Positions 12,044-24,207 of a stretch of DNA of 64,000 nt are shown piece by piece; position 1 is the stretch's first letter; every line of letters begins with the position of its first letter. The notes under the pieces were generated by a model, which had not been told where the DNA came from, searched no databases, and saw only the letters and a list, made by a program, of their open reading frames with translations. This stretch comes from Turritopsis dohrnii. Taxonomy: Eukaryota > Cnidaria > Hydrozoa > Anthoathecata > Oceaniidae. The translations under genes and the position numbers were made by a program. The stretch covers positions 930,001 through 994,000 of the forward strand of contig BQMF02000028.1 in assembly GCA_027922465.2 (NCBI GenBank). The letters are read 5' to 3'.

Positions 12044-14451
12044 CTAGTATCCCGGGTAAAAAATTTTTACCGAACTTAACTTTGAAAACATTAGGTCAAA
12101 TCTGCCATTACTGTGATACGTACGCGTCACTCGCCACCCATGTTCAGTATGCGTTGTGTCACAGAATTTAACTCGTGTAAAAGTTTCTTTTCAGGCATTA
12201 ATTTGTTATTACATTCAGAAGATTAAAAACAGAAACAAATAGCAACATGGCTCAGAATAATATATTTATACGCAGAAGAGAAGTAACTTTAATGTAAAAA
12301 AAATGGCAATATATAACACAGAACTGTTTACCCAGACATACGAAACCAAACATTGAATAACATTACAAAATGTGAATTGAAAACAAATTGATACCTTCCA
12401 ACTGTGTTTCTTTCGTGCGGAAGTTACATTATACAGCAACCATTAATGAATTTTTGAAATGATATATAGTCTGTTCTTCCCAAAACCATCAACGTCATGA
12501 TTAAAACCATGAGTTTCATTTCTTTATGCTTTTTTTGATTATTACCTAAAAAATTAATACTTCAATTGTAATACCGAAAACCTAATCATGCTATAAGAAT
12601 ATTGAAATAAACAACAACAACAACAACAACAAAAAATGGAATTCAACTACGCATTTATCCTAAAAACAATAACTCAAAACAACAAAACACCGTAATAGTA
12701 ATTGTAATACTGTAATACCGAAAACCTAATCATGCTATAAGAATATTGAAATAAACAACAACAACAAAAAGTGAAATTCAACTACGCATTTATCCTTAAA
12801 ACAAAAATTTACCCAGAAGATAAAAAGTCACAAATAAAATCATAAAATCAACCTATATACCCAGGTACGTAAACAATTACCATAACACAAAATAATGCAT
12901 AAACATTTCATTGCACAGTAATAACTAATGAACTTCTTACATACATAATCCATTCACATCTACCTTATGAATAATAATTAAAAACACAAACGTAATGACA
13001 GAATTTATATATCTAAAGAGTTTATAAAAAATTGAAAACAACCACATTTTTAATCTGAGTTAAAATCTCCTCTGGCTAATTCACAACAGTTAAACAACCC
13101 TTTATTCTTATTTATCCAGCATACCAACTGTGTTATAACTAAATAGATTTATACTATTTTAACTTTAGCTGAACTTCAAACAAAATGGGATACCTTTCAC
13201 TGCCAATTCACAGTAAACTAAACAGCATTGATCATCTTCTGTAGACATTTTCAAACACTTCTAAACTCTTTACTTCTATATTCATACCTGTAAACAAATT
13301 ACTAATACTTTATTTACTTTCCAGCACAAACATACATAGGCATTTATAAAACACTTTCGCTACCATTTTTTTTAAGTGAAATACATAAAACTGCTCTCTT
13401 CGTTTGGAAAAACTGCTAAACTTTCTGTATTTTCCAGTAGATTTTGTACTTTTTGGCAGGCAGACAAAAGCATCAAGCATCGATATAAATTAGATACAAT
13501 AGATACAATCAGACAGCATAACACATTCCCCACTTCCACAGTGTCATGAGAAATAAAAACATTCATAGCTGTAGGACCATTTTTAATGTAATAATAGCGC
13601 GCGTTACCAAAACATATTTCTCTCGGCTTCCTTTTCATCCAGCAGCTTATACACATACTAAACGACAGAATAACTGAGACATCCACTCAAAGCTAAATCA
13701 ATTAATCTTTCAAAACTAAATTAAAACCATTCCTTACTGTGTAAATAAACATGAAACTGCATTTCTCCACTGCACTTTCTTCTGTATAGCGATATTTGAT
13801 AACTAAAACGTAAACAAACATTTAAAAACCTGTTCTTTTATTAATCTAAAATATTAAACAATAAAAGTTCGTTCTGCACAGCCAATTTTTAAAAACTTCA
13901 CTGCACTTCTTCTGTATAAAAGTTTTATAATAATACCTTTTGTTCGTTCGATCTTTCTGCAGCTAATTTTTAAAAACTTCACTGCACTTCTTCTGTATAT
14001 CTAAATATGATTTTTCATTGTAAACAAACAAACGATAATAAAACGTTTTATAATAATAACAATACCTTCGTGCATACAAACCTGTGTTTCTTCGTCAGTT
14101 CTTTCGTCGATTTGCTGCCTAAAACAATCAAATTTAAATTAAAATATTCGTACACAAAAAGAAACACGTCTTGTTCACGAAATGATCGTTGACAAATTTC
14201 GAACGATTGACATTGCATTGCTCGCACTCCTCCAAAGACGTTTTTCAGCTGATTTCCAGTGCGCAAACCAAAAATAACAAAACGGAGGAGCATATACTAA
14301 TCGCGGAAAATGAAAAAAAGTGTCTCTCGTCTCTGCGTGGTTTTACGACAAAAAGGGAAAAAATAAGAAGGATTTGACCGTGAAAAAAAACCAAATATGT
14401 CACTCTCTAAAATAAAAGTGGTATGCACAAATGCGAATTAGTATAATAAGA
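12044..14451 (-). mobile_element. Composite non-autonomous Helitron, copy 1 of a head-to-tail triplet
   Basis: On the minus strand it starts with TC (14451-14450) and ends with CTAG (12047-12044), preceded by a 3' hairpin (ggtaaaaa/tttttacc at about 12056-12070). Plus-strand base 12043 is A, so the element is followed by T on its own strand, as for Helitron insertion between A and T. A second hairpin-like sequence, matching the 3' end of the 9.1-kb Helitron, lies internally at about 12125-12152. It contains an internal direct repeat of about 140 bp (about 12570-12700 and 12715-12820, with CAA runs). It also holds the short conserved ORF listed separately. Confidence 0.8.
14048..14293 (-). CDS. 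Short ORF conserved between composite Helitrons (possible captured exon)
   Basis: The 81-codon frame shares a nearly identical second half with the frame at 29790-30038 in another copy: DVFLFVYEYFNLNLIVLG, then SKSTKELTKKHRFVCTK. The first halves are also related (QC...F.....FRE / QC...F......LRE). The end of the conserved block is followed by CACAG-GTTTGT, which looks like a splice donor. No match to a known protein was recognised. Conservation between copies may simply reflect recent common ancestry of the elements, so coding status is uncertain. Confidence 0.3.
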   Translation of the reverse strand: MLLRFVIFGLRTGNQLKNVFGGVRAMQCQSFEICQRSFREQDVFLFVYEYFNLNLIVLGSKSTKELTKKHRFVCTKVLLLL

Positions 14452-17400
14452 CTAGTATCCCGGGTAAAAATTTTTTACGGGTTTTTACTTCTGAAAATGA
14501 CGTCTTATTATACTAATCCGGCGTCACTCGCCACCCATGTTCAACATGCGTCCAGTTCACGAAAAATAATTTTTTTTACCATTTTTAGTCAATGTGAGTT
14601 GAACCGAGAGAAAGGATTAGTCAATTAAATTCCCCCCAACATCAAAATAGTAATAACAATTGGAACATCGAAATTCTCCATATTCCCTCCTTTTGACCAA
14701 AACCATGTTTTTTATACCCCGAAGATGAAATGAAGAACACATACAAAACTATTTACCAACTATTTACCTAATGAAAAATTTTACCCTGGAGACACGAATT
14801 ATAACCAAACATTGCAACACTTAAAATGCCCTACTATTGACCGAAAACTATTTTGTTGATACACAGAAAATCCAAAGTAACTTCTTCGTAAAATTAATGC
14901 AAACCTATACACCAAAGAATCCAACATCACACTATTAAAAGAATGCGTATAAATGCATATGTGTATATCACTGGAACTGAACTGAATAAAGGTTTTGTAA
15001 AATTATTTTTTACCCGGAGGCGTGAAACAAACATTGCAGCAGTTAAAATGCCCTACTTCACACCAAAATCATGTTTTTACATGCAAAAGATTTAATGCAG
15101 AAACAAATGGCAATACAACAAAGAAATATATATTGTATACACAGAATAGAAGTAACTTTAGTGTAAAAAATCAATACATAAGAACACAAAAGCAAACATT
15201 GAATAACATATACGAAATGTGAATTGAAAACAAATCGGTACCTTCCAACCGTGTTTCTTTCGTGCCGAAGTTACATTGGACAGAATTTTTAAAATTGATA
15301 ATCTGTTCTTCACCAACCATCAACATCATGATCTAAACCATGAGTTTCATTTCTTTATTGTTATTGTATTTTTTATTATTAATCTTACCTAAAAGAACAA
15401 TTTTCAATTTCAATTGTATGATTATGCGGAAAACCTAATATATAATTGTCAAAACAAAAACAAAACAAAAACAAAAAGAAAATTCAAGTACGCATTTGAA
15501 ATAATAATTAAAAACACAAATTTAATGACAGAATTGGTATAGCTATAGATCGGATAGTCTATAAAATAAACCAATACTCTACTGGAGCTGAACAGAATAA
15601 AGACTTTCAACCTGGCATACACAACCAAACATCAAATTAATACAAATAATTGAAACAACGAAACACCCTATTTTGACCAAAACCATAATTTAATACCCAG
15701 AAGATATTAAAAACAACAAATACAAACATAATGCCAAACTTATATACCCAGCAGGCATAGTACGTAACAATTACCATAACACAAAATAATGAATGCCGAA
15801 ACATGAAAAACTGAAGAAAAATATACCCCAGCAATGCTTCTTTTTTGTAGTATTTTTGAAATGATATATAGTCTGTTCTTCCCAAAACCATCAACATCAT
15901 GACAAAAACCATGAGTTTCATTTCTTTAACAGTTTACGTGCTTTTTTATTATTAATGTTACCTAAAAAATATTTCAATTGTATAAAAATACAGAGAAAGA
16001 TAATCATGCTATGACATGGTTGAAATAAAAAAAGAAAACAAAAAGCAAAAAGAAAATTCACGTAGGTACTCATTTATCCTAAAAATAATTAATTACAAAC
16101 ACAAACAGAATTTGTAAAGCTTTAGATTGGAAAGTCTATAAAAGCAACCAATACTGTTAGTCAAAACATTAAATAAAAATAATTGAAACAATGAAATGCC
16201 ATACCAAAGCCATAATGTACCTAATACCAAAAAGATAAAAAGACAAAAACAGATAAAAACATAATGCAAAACTTATATACTCAGGCATAGTACGTAAACA
16301 ATTACCAAACACTAATCATGACAAAATATATATAATGCTTCTTTTGTTTGTAGCACAGTCATATCACATATTGTACAGCAATAATTAATGAATTTCTGAA
16401 ATATAATCCATTCCTCTGTTAACTAACCCTTGCAACATCATAATTTAACCATGTGCTTCATTTCTTTATGGTTTATATTCTTTTCTGACCTAAAAGAAAA
16501 AGATTTCAGTAAAGAACAGACACTCCACACTGCAACAACCATATTGAAGCAAACAAAAGCAAAACACATAAATGACAGACAGGCAGAGAGACAAACAACC
16601 AAACATCGTCAATAAAATAAAATATAAATATAATAAAAAGCAGACACATGGTTGAGATGAGATAAGACTGCATACTACGTTCCCCATTTCCACAGTCATG
16701 AGAACCATTCCTAATAAATAAATCTTCTTTGCTAACTAATGGCGTGCGTTACCAAAACAAATTTTTACTGCGCTCCCCCTTCGTTACTCCATCTCCTTTT
16801 CGCCTTCATCCAGCTTTCATCCAAACTTTCATGCAGCTTTCATCCAAAACGATTGAATTACGTTGACTCTTACACTCACACATTGATAATTCAAAACAAA
16901 CTTAAAATTGAAATTAAAACCATTCGTTAAACATAAACATTTTTTTTTCCGCATTTCTTCACTGCTCTTTCTTCTGTATAGCGATATTTGATAACTAAAA
17001 CGTAAACAAACGCATGTGTCACCTGTTAAAAAAAGCAATAAAATAAAATACTTTCGTACAGACCTGTTCGTTCGTTCTGCACAGCCAATTTTTAAAAAAT
17101 TCACTGCACTTCTTCTGTATTCTCACTATGCTTTCACATTGTAAACAAACAACTAATCACTTACACATGTGCTTTTATAAATCTAAAATACAATAACAAT
17201 ATAAGTTTAACAATAAACAGTTTCATAAGCAGCACGTATACAAACCTGTGTTTCTTCGTGAAAACAACTGCGATAATGATAATCGGTTATTAACGAACTT
17301 ATTTTTTGGAAATCGTCAACCAATCAAATTGGCGAAAAAATAATTTCTTGCGTTTTGATTGGTTTAAAAATTTAGACGTCACACTTAGATTACGTAACAT

Positions 17401-17540
17401 CAAAAAAAGTGTCTGTCGCTTCTACGTGGCTTTACGACGAAAAGGGAAAAAATAAGAAGGTTTTGACCGTGAAAAAAAAACAAATATATCACTCTCTAAA
17501 ATAAAAGTGGTATGCACAAATGCGAATTAGTATAATAAGA
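14452..17540 (-). mobile_element. Composite non-autonomous Helitron, copy 2 of the triplet
   Basis: The plus strand reads CTAG at 14452-14455, directly after the GA that ends copy 1, and finishes with GA at 17539-17540. On its own strand it therefore runs TC...CTAG. The 3' hairpin is at about 14463-14480 and the internal second hairpin (gtcactcgccacccatg) at about 14524-14540. It is the longest copy (3.1 kb) and has several internally repeated blocks built around AACATCATGATTNAAACCATGAG-like and ACCCAGAAGAT-like segments. No convincing coding capacity was seen. Confidence 0.78.
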
Positions 17541-18068
17541 TAGTATCTCGCGTAAAAGTTTTTTACGGCTTTAATTTCGAAAAGGATGTGTCGAAAATAG
17601 GTGATGAAAAATTAAATCACAAAATCGTGACTGGAAAGTGTTCCCATGTTGTAGAGCTCGAAAAGCTGATCAAAAAAGTGTATGGGATCGTTTCGCTACG
17701 ATCAACCGTTGTAGAGATATCGTCGATCAGACATTTTAATGACGTCATATCCGCAGTACCAAATAAAATTTTGACCCAAATGTTGCGTCACCCCATCACC
17801 CGTATCGCGGACCCTAAAAAACGTCAGTTATTCCTATTGGTTCTCGAGATATTTCCCCAAAAACGTCGCGTTCGATTGGGGATGCAATGCAATAAGATAA
17901 GATAAAAAAACTGACGTCACGCCGCGTGCTATTATACTAATCGTCAATTATCAATGGTCTAACGAAAAAATGACCACGATTAAGAAGATTTTGACCATTA
18001 AATAAACAAAAACACAACACTCTCTAAGTTAAATGTGTTGCACACGATTGCGAATTAGTATAAGTAGA
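17541..18068 (-). mobile_element. Short non-autonomous Helitron, copy 3 of the triplet
   Basis: The plus strand starts TAGTATCTCGCG (the expected first C of CTAG is missing) and ends AAGTAGA at 18068, followed by T. Its 3' hairpin is around 17550-17568. Its interior matches, in reverse orientation, the fragment at 28112-28562 (shared gtatcgcggaccctaaaaaacgtcag region), so it belongs to a second, shorter family whose 3' tail is the one also present on the composite elements. A 105-codon open frame inside (17588-17905) is not kept in the related copy and is not called. Confidence 0.7.
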
Positions 18069-18677
18069 TAGTTAATTGATTTCTTATGTGTCCTCGCATT
18101 GCAGACTATTTGCTTATCATTAGTTCATTTCTGTGTATCAATGAGTGAGTGTTGAACAAAGTTGCTCGAATTTCATTCTTTAATTTTGTTTCATTAAAAA
18201 CAAGACAACACACAGTTTTGTCAACTTATCAAATTATGTTTAATGAGAAATGATTTGAATGAAATAGATTTAGGGAAAATCGTTCATTGTCTTTAACTTA
18301 TATTTATTCAGATTATTTAGAGTTATAGTATTGGATTATTATATTGCGATTGAAGTCAACTTGGTCTTGGTAGTTCACAGAAAAAAAACATTATTGGCAG
18401 TATTGTATGGACAACCGTATCTGCTATAGTCTAGGAAGCATTGTCTAGGAAATTGTGAATGGAAGTTTAGTTTGTTTTGAGATATTGTCGGCTGCACATT
18501 TCTGTTTTAAATTCCATCTAATTTTTATAATTTTTTTTTAGATTCTTTTGGATTCTTTGGCTTCTCTTACGGATGCTATCATGTTCATCAATCCCTAAAA
18601 ATTCATTTTCCAGAAGATCCAATAATTCAAACTACGTTCAAAGATGCAATGTACTCGCTATTCACCGAGAATTGTTA
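18069..18677. other. Flank between Helitron triplet and the 9.1-kb Helitron
   Basis: No gene was recognised. It may include the remainder of the truncated Helitron that was split by insertion of the triplet at A12043/T18069. Confidence 0.4.
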
Positions 18678-19307
18678 TCTATATATTAATAGCCGATTCT
18701 CCGTTTGTCTGTTACGCAAAATGGTAGATTGAGGTGTGATTGTTTTCGTGTTTGTTTGTGTGATTAAAATCGGGGATCTGCAACGGAGAGATCGTGGAGA
18801 ACTTAAGCAAAGTAGGGGGGTATATAAATGTACAGCTCCTACCAAAGCAATGGCGATGACAGCATAAAATTGTAATGTTTTGAATTGAAATATATGTTAT
18901 CAAGTAATAGAAGAGAATTTTTCAATTAATACTTCTACAATACTTAATAATAACCCTGAATGAATCCCCTTTTAAGCAATTGCTAACCCCCGTTCAATGT
19001 CATGGCAATAGTTGGAAACTGATCAGGTTTGCTTTCAACCCTTTTGGTTCTTATTCCCGCGAAAAGAAAGTGAAGAAAGTTGAGAAAAAACGATCATTTT
19101 GTTTGTCTTTTGACAACAAAGGAAAGTTGTGTTTACTTTTTGTTTCTGTTGTCTGTATAGCTAGGTAAACAAAACACACCAGGCCTGTGTTTTTATTTTT
19201 GTGGTGATAAAAATTAGATATACATTCCTGTTATATTGTTCTTTTGAGTTTTTTCTCAACGAGTTACGAATTCTGATCATGACTATGCAGTCCCTCAAAG
19301 GTTTGTT

Positions 19308-22300
19308 TTGCCTAGATCGCAATTTGATAGAGATATTGTTGATTCACGGCAACATCAACATGATGAGAGGCAACAACAACCCCCTGCTGATGACCCTCAA
19401 CAACATCGTCACATTAGAAATGCTGCGCGACAAAGGAGATACCGTGGCAATCAAAGTGAAATTCGTGCTCAATTGAGAAGGGAGAGGGATGCACAAAATC
19501 AAAGGCAGCAACGGGCTAATGAGCAACCTGTACAGGCTGCTGCTCGACTTGAAGCACAAGCTCATCGACAACAGTTGCTTAGAGAAAATGAGCAACCCGA
19601 ACATGCTGCTGCTCAACGTGCAGCTAATGCTCAACAACACCAAAGAGCATATGTCCGAAACAGACGAGTGTGCAGGGCTCGCTTTTTAAATGATGCACGG
19701 ATTGATGTTGAAAACAATGGCCTACCTGACATTCATTCTTTAGGTGGATTTAACATTTTATGTGAACATTGTGGAGCTGTCAAATTCGACCGTGAAACTA
19801 ATTTTAAATGTTGCACAAATGGAAAGGTACAACTTCCAAATTTATTAGATTATCCGCCTGAGTTACGGAATCTTTTACTTGATGATTCTGCGCTGGGTAA
19901 ACATTTCCGTAAGTGTATTAGAGTTTATAATAATGCATTTAGTTTTGCTTCTCTGTCAGCTAATCTAAGTTCGCCCACAGGAAATGGGCCTCCATGTTTT
20001 AGGATATGTGGACAACTGCTACATAGGTATGGAGCACTGCATGCTAATGAAAACCAAGTGCCTATGTTTAGCCAGCTATCTATTATCGAAGCTGCTAATT
20101 CACTTGACATGCGTATGCAAAACCCTTCCAATGCGGATTGCAACAGAGACTTGATGGAGCAAATACAAGCGGTCATTAATAGAGTTTCACCTTATGCTGC
20201 AGCATATCGTAACTTGGCTCAGGTCGAACGAGAAGAAGAAGAAAGGGCATTTTTGGAAAATAGACCAACCTCTGTAGTGGGTATGTATATGCGAGAAGGT
20301 GAAGACAGGAGAAGAATCAATGCTCCACATCACAAAGAAGTTGCAGCAATTTTCGTAGGTAACGATGGTGCACCTCCTGCTGGTAGAAATATTGTAGTTT
20401 ATCCAAGAGATCAGCCCTTGCGTAATATTCCCTACACATCTACAAACATTGACTCCATGATGTATCCAATGATATTTCCTAGAGGCGATCCTGGATGGAG
20501 TCCGAACATGAATCACGTACAACAGCATGCAACTGAAAGGCGAAATAAAATTACACAGTTGCAGTATTATATTTATCGTATTGCCATTAGACGTGAATTT
20601 TCTGCTTTACATTTAGCTGGAAAACTATTTCAACAGTTTGTTGTTGACAGCTATGTCAAAGTGGAGGGAGCGAGACTCAACTTCATACGCCAGAACCAAG
20701 AACAATTACGGGCGGATAGCTACACAGGCTTGATGGACTATTTGGAGGAAGCTGCCCATGAACGAAACCTCCGTGCGGGTAATATCGTTGTATTGCCATC
20801 TACCTTTTCAGGTTCACCGAGAAATATGCACCAATTGTACCTAGATGCTATGGCATTAGTTTCAAAAAAAGGTAAACCAGATTTATTTTTAACTTTTACA
20901 TGCAATCCTAAATGGCCTGAAATTGTTCAAAATCTTTTGACTGGTCAAACTCCATCAGATAGGCCAGATCTGGTTACACAAGTATTCAAATTGAAGTTGG
21001 AAGCTCTTAAAAATGATATTATAAAAGATTCTGTTCTAGGTGTATCTGTAGCACAGGTGGATGTTATAGAATTTCAGAAAAGGGGGCTACCTCATGTGCA
21101 CATGCTGTTGCATCTTGGCAACGAATTTAAGTTACGCAATGCTGATGACATTGATTCATTGATATCAGCACGAATTCCAAATCGGGACCAAGAACCAGAA
21201 CTTTACGAAATCATCAAATCCTGCATGGTCCATGGTCCGTGTGGCCATTTGAATGTGTCTTCACCGTGTATGCAAGATGATAAGTGCAGTAAAAATTTTC
21301 CAAAGCAGTTCAACAATGGGACTGTTTTAAATGTGGACGGTTATCCTTTATATCACCGACCAGATGACGGAAGAACTGTTCGAATTCGGAATATGGATCT
21401 TGACAACAGATGGATCGTCCCATACAACCCTTTTCTCACCAAAAAGTACAATGCGCATTTAAACCTCGAGGCCTGTGTTTCCATTAAAAGCGTCAAGTAT
21501 TTGTACAAGTACATTTACAAAGGACACGATACTGCTCATATTGAAATCAATGAGCGTATCGATCACGACGAAATCAAAACCTTTTTAGATGCGAGGTATG
21601 TATCTGCTCCAGAAGCTGTGTGGCGTTTATGCTCTTTTCCAATGCACACTCTAAGTCATGCTATTTTACGACTTCCTGTTCACCTTCCAAATGAGCAGCT
21701 GATTTTTTTCAGAGAAGGACAGGAACAAGCAGCACTGGAAAGAGGACAAGAGCACACCAAGTTAACTGCTTGGTTCGAATTAAACCGTGTTGACGAACGG
21801 GCACGTCAATATTTATATCCTGATATCCCCCACCATTACGTGTTTCAAACACGACAACATAAGTGGGTGACACGGCAGCGTGGAGCAGAAAAAATTGTAA
21901 GTAGAATGTACAATGCTAGCATTCGGCAAGGTGAAAGGTATTTCTTACGTGTGCTGTTGTTACATGTTCCTGGTGCGACTTCCTTTGAATACCTTAGAAC
22001 TGTTAATGGGATTGTACATAGATCTTTTAGGGAAGCGTGTATTGCACTTGGACTATTGGATGACGATACTTTGTGGATACGAACCATGGAGGAACTTGCC
22101 GCATCAGCAACTCCCTCTAAAATTCGCAAAGCGTTCTCCTTTATTCTGATCCATGGAGAGCCAAGCAATCCAGCTGAATTGTGGGAAAGATTCCGTGCTC
22201 ACATGGTTGAAGATTTTTTGAGACACCAGCCGGAAGTACAAGCAGAGCAGTCAGCTCTTGGTAAAATTCAGGAAGTTCTTCAGCAATTTGGTAGGGCTGT

Positions 22301-23786
22301 TACTGACTTTGATTTACCTGGTTTGGCACAAGCTATTGCTGTTGATTTACCAAATGCTAATGAAATGAGGGAAGAGGCCATCAACATGAAGAACACGTTG
22401 AACGCTGACCAGCTTGCTGTTGCCGACGCAGTCCTTGATGCAGTGGCAACACACAAGAATAATAGTGCTAAAATTTTCTTCATTGATGGACCCGGTGGAA
22501 CAGGTAAAACTTTCACGTACAATTACATCATTCGTGAGGTTATAGGAAGAAACCTATCAGTAAGTACGTGTGCGTGGACTGGAATTGCAGCAACACTGTT
22601 ACAAAATGGTAAGACAGTCCATTCTCTTTTTAAATTACCTGTTCCTGTATTGGACAATTCAACGTGCAATGTCAAGCCTAATAGTAGGCACGCCGATTTT
22701 TTACGTAACCAGCATATTGTAATATTTGATGAGGCAAGTATGATTCCTAAGCATGCACTTGAGGCTATTGATAGAATGTTTAGAGATATCTGTAACAGTG
22801 ATGTGCCTTTTGCTGGAAAGGTTGTTCTTTTAGGTGGTGATTTTAGACAGACTCTTCCGGTTGTGAAAAGAGGCAGACCAGCTCAGATAGTGGAAGCATG
22901 CATAATAAGCTCTGTCTTGTGGCCAATAGTGCGAATCTTTCATCTGAATGTCAACATGAGAGCTGCTCCTGGGCAAAGCGAATTTGCGGAATTCCTACTT
23001 GCATTAGGTAACGGAGCGATACCGAAAAAAGTGGATGATCCATTTAAAGATTCCATTGAAATTCCGCATGAATGTGTTTTGCATGAAAATAATGATATCG
23101 TCCACTTTATTTTTAGTGATGCTGGAGGACAGCATATGTCGAGTCTTGTTATTCTGACACCGACCAATGACGAGGCTTTGGTGATTAACGAACGGATTCT
23201 GCAGAGAATGCCTGGTGAAATGGTCACATACTTTAGTGTAGATTCTGTTGTCTCTGATGAGCAAGAAGAGATTGATCTGTATCCTATGGAGTTCATCAAT
23301 TCGCTTACTCCTTCTGGAATGCCTCCACACCGGTTGAACTTGAAAGTCAACAGTATAGTGATGCTGCTGCGAAATTTATCATTGAAGGATGGTTTATGCA
23401 ACGGCACACGATTAGTCATCCGTAATCTCCGAGAGAATATCCTTGATTGTGAAGTGCTGACCGGTATCTCCGCTGGAAATCGGGTGCTCATTCCTAGAGT
23501 AACCCTGTGTCCGAATGATACCAACCTTCCGTTTCAGCTGAAGCGAACACAATTTCCTCTCCGTTTGTCCTATGCAATAACCATTAACAAAAGTCAAGGT
23601 CAGACTTTTGAACGGGTTGGTATTTATATGCAAAGGCCTTGCTTCAGTCACGGTCAACTGTATGTTGCATTTTCACGAACACGAAGCTTTGAAGCAGTGA
23701 AAGTAAAGGTTTGTAGAACTTTACAGCAAGGCTATGTTAGAGAGAGATGTTACACTAGAAATGTAGTCTATCAACAGGTATTATGA
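19308..23786 (+). CDS. Helitron Rep/helicase transposase (about 1490 aa)
   Basis: This is a single long ORF for the rolling-circle transposase that nicks, unwinds and transfers one strand of the element. Its N-terminal region is rich in Gln/Arg, with a Cys cluster (CEHCG...FKCC) near residues 150-170. The Rep nuclease has the HUH motif in FQKRGLPHVHMLL near residue 590 and the Tyr motif in YLYKYIYKG near residue 730. The SF1 Pif1-type helicase has Walker A GPGGTGKTF near 1060, Walker B FDEASM near 1140, GGDFRQTLP near 1175, TINKSQGQTF near 1425 and LYVAFSRTRS near 1450. All key residues are present and no frameshift is visible, so it could be functional. The codon at 19308 is TTG; the frame is open from 19248 with no ATG. 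The true start is therefore probably on an upstream spliced exon, with an acceptor such as TATGCAG just before 19291. The last sense codons CAG-GTA form a donor-like site. Confidence 0.95.
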   Translation: MPRSQFDRDIVDSRQHQHDERQQQPPADDPQQHRHIRNAARQRRYRGNQSEIRAQLRRERDAQNQRQQRANEQPVQAAARLEAQAHRQQLLRENEQPEHAAAQRAANAQQHQRAYVRNRRVCRARFLNDARIDVENNGLPDIHSLGGFNILCEHCGAVKFDRETNFKCCTNGKVQLPNLLDYPPELRNLLLDDSALGKHFRKCIRVYNNAFSFASLSANLSSPTGNGPPCFRICGQLLHRYGALHANENQVPMFSQLSIIEAANSLDMRMQNPSNADCNRDLMEQIQAVINRVSPYAAAYRNLAQVEREEEERAFLENRPTSVVGMYMREGEDRRRINAPHHKEVAAIFVGNDGAPPAGRNIVVYPRDQPLRNIPYTSTNIDSMMYPMIFPRGDPGWSPNMNHVQQHATERRNKITQLQYYIYRIAIRREFSALHLAGKLFQQFVVDSYVKVEGARLNFIRQNQEQLRADSYTGLMDYLEEAAHERNLRAGNIVVLPSTFSGSPRNMHQLYLDAMALVSKKGKPDLFLTFTCNPKWPEIVQNLLTGQTPSDRPDLVTQVFKLKLEALKNDIIKDSVLGVSVAQVDVIEFQKRGLPHVHMLLHLGNEFKLRNADDIDSLISARIPNRDQEPELYEIIKSCMVHGPCGHLNVSSPCMQDDKCSKNFPKQFNNGTVLNVDGYPLYHRPDDGRTVRIRNMDLDNRWIVPYNPFLTKKYNAHLNLEACVSIKSVKYLYKYIYKGHDTAHIEINERIDHDEIKTFLDARYVSAPEAVWRLCSFPMHTLSHAILRLPVHLPNEQLIFFREGQEQAALERGQEHTKLTAWFELNRVDERARQYLYPDIPHHYVFQTRQHKWVTRQRGAEKIVSRMYNASIRQGERYFLRVLLLHVPGATSFEYLRTVNGIVHRSFREACIALGLLDDDTLWIRTMEELAASATPSKIRKAFSFILIHGEPSNPAELWERFRAHMVEDFLRHQPEVQAEQSALGKIQEVLQQFGRAVTDFDLPGLAQAIAVDLPNANEMREEAINMKNTLNADQLAVADAVLDAVATHKNNSAKIFFIDGPGGTGKTFTYNYIIREVIGRNLSVSTCAWTGIAATLLQNGKTVHSLFKLPVPVLDNSTCNVKPNSRHADFLRNQHIVIFDEASMIPKHALEAIDRMFRDICNSDVPFAGKVVLLGGDFRQTLPVVKRGRPAQIVEACIISSVLWPIVRIFHLNVNMRAAPGQSEFAEFLLALGNGAIPKKVDDPFKDSIEIPHECVLHENNDIVHFIFSDAGGQHMSSLVILTPTNDEALVINERILQRMPGEMVTYFSVDSVVSDEQEEIDLYPMEFINSLTPSGMPPHRLNLKVNSIVMLLRNLSLKDGLCNGTRLVIRNLRENILDCEVLTGISAGNRVLIPRVTLCPNDTNLPFQLKRTQFPLRLSYAITINKSQGQTFERVGIYMQRPCFSHGQLYVAFSRTRSFEAVKVKVCRTLQQGYVRERCYTRNVVYQQVL

Positions 23787-23929
23787 ATATTTTTACCTTG
23801 CAAAAATATTTGTGCAATTGATATTAAATGTTTTGAATTGAAACTTTACGCAAGGTTAATGAGGAGGCATCACATTACATTACCTGGAAATTAAATTGGT
23901 ATACATTGAATTGAATAATACTGAAATTA

Positions 23930-24180
23930 AAGCAGTTTACATTGAAATGAATTACATTGAAATGAATTACAATGAATTGAATTACATTGAATTGAATTAC
24001 ATTGAATTGAATTGAATGAGTATAGCATTAGATTAGATGACCTAGAAATTAGATTAGTTTACATTAAACAGTAGATTGAATATGCCAAATGAACCTAGAA
24101 ATTAGATTAGTTTACATTAAACAGTAGATTAAATATGCCAAATGATTAGTATAAAGCATTAGATTAGATTACCTGAAACT
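23930..24180. repeat. Short tandem repeats downstream of the helicase
   Basis: Repeats of ATTGAATTGAATTAC type (15 bp) run from about 23935 to 24015. They are followed by two copies of a roughly 65-bp unit beginning acctagaaattagattag at about 24040 and 24094. They are non-coding and lie inside the 9.1-kb Helitron. Confidence 0.7.
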
Positions 24181-24207
24181 TTGAGTAGATTGAAGATTGA
24201 ATAGATT

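Noticed and set aside
12600..12630. CAA-run microsatellite as an independent feature
   Set aside because: It is part of the internal repeat of the composite Helitron and carries no separate signal.
17588..17905. 105-codon open frame inside the short Helitron
   Set aside because: The related copy at 28112-28562 does not keep the frame, and the peptide resembles nothing known, so it is probably fortuitous.
19201..19476. 91-codon frame overlapping the helicase start
   Set aside because: It overlaps the Rep/helicase frame and has no recognisable content.
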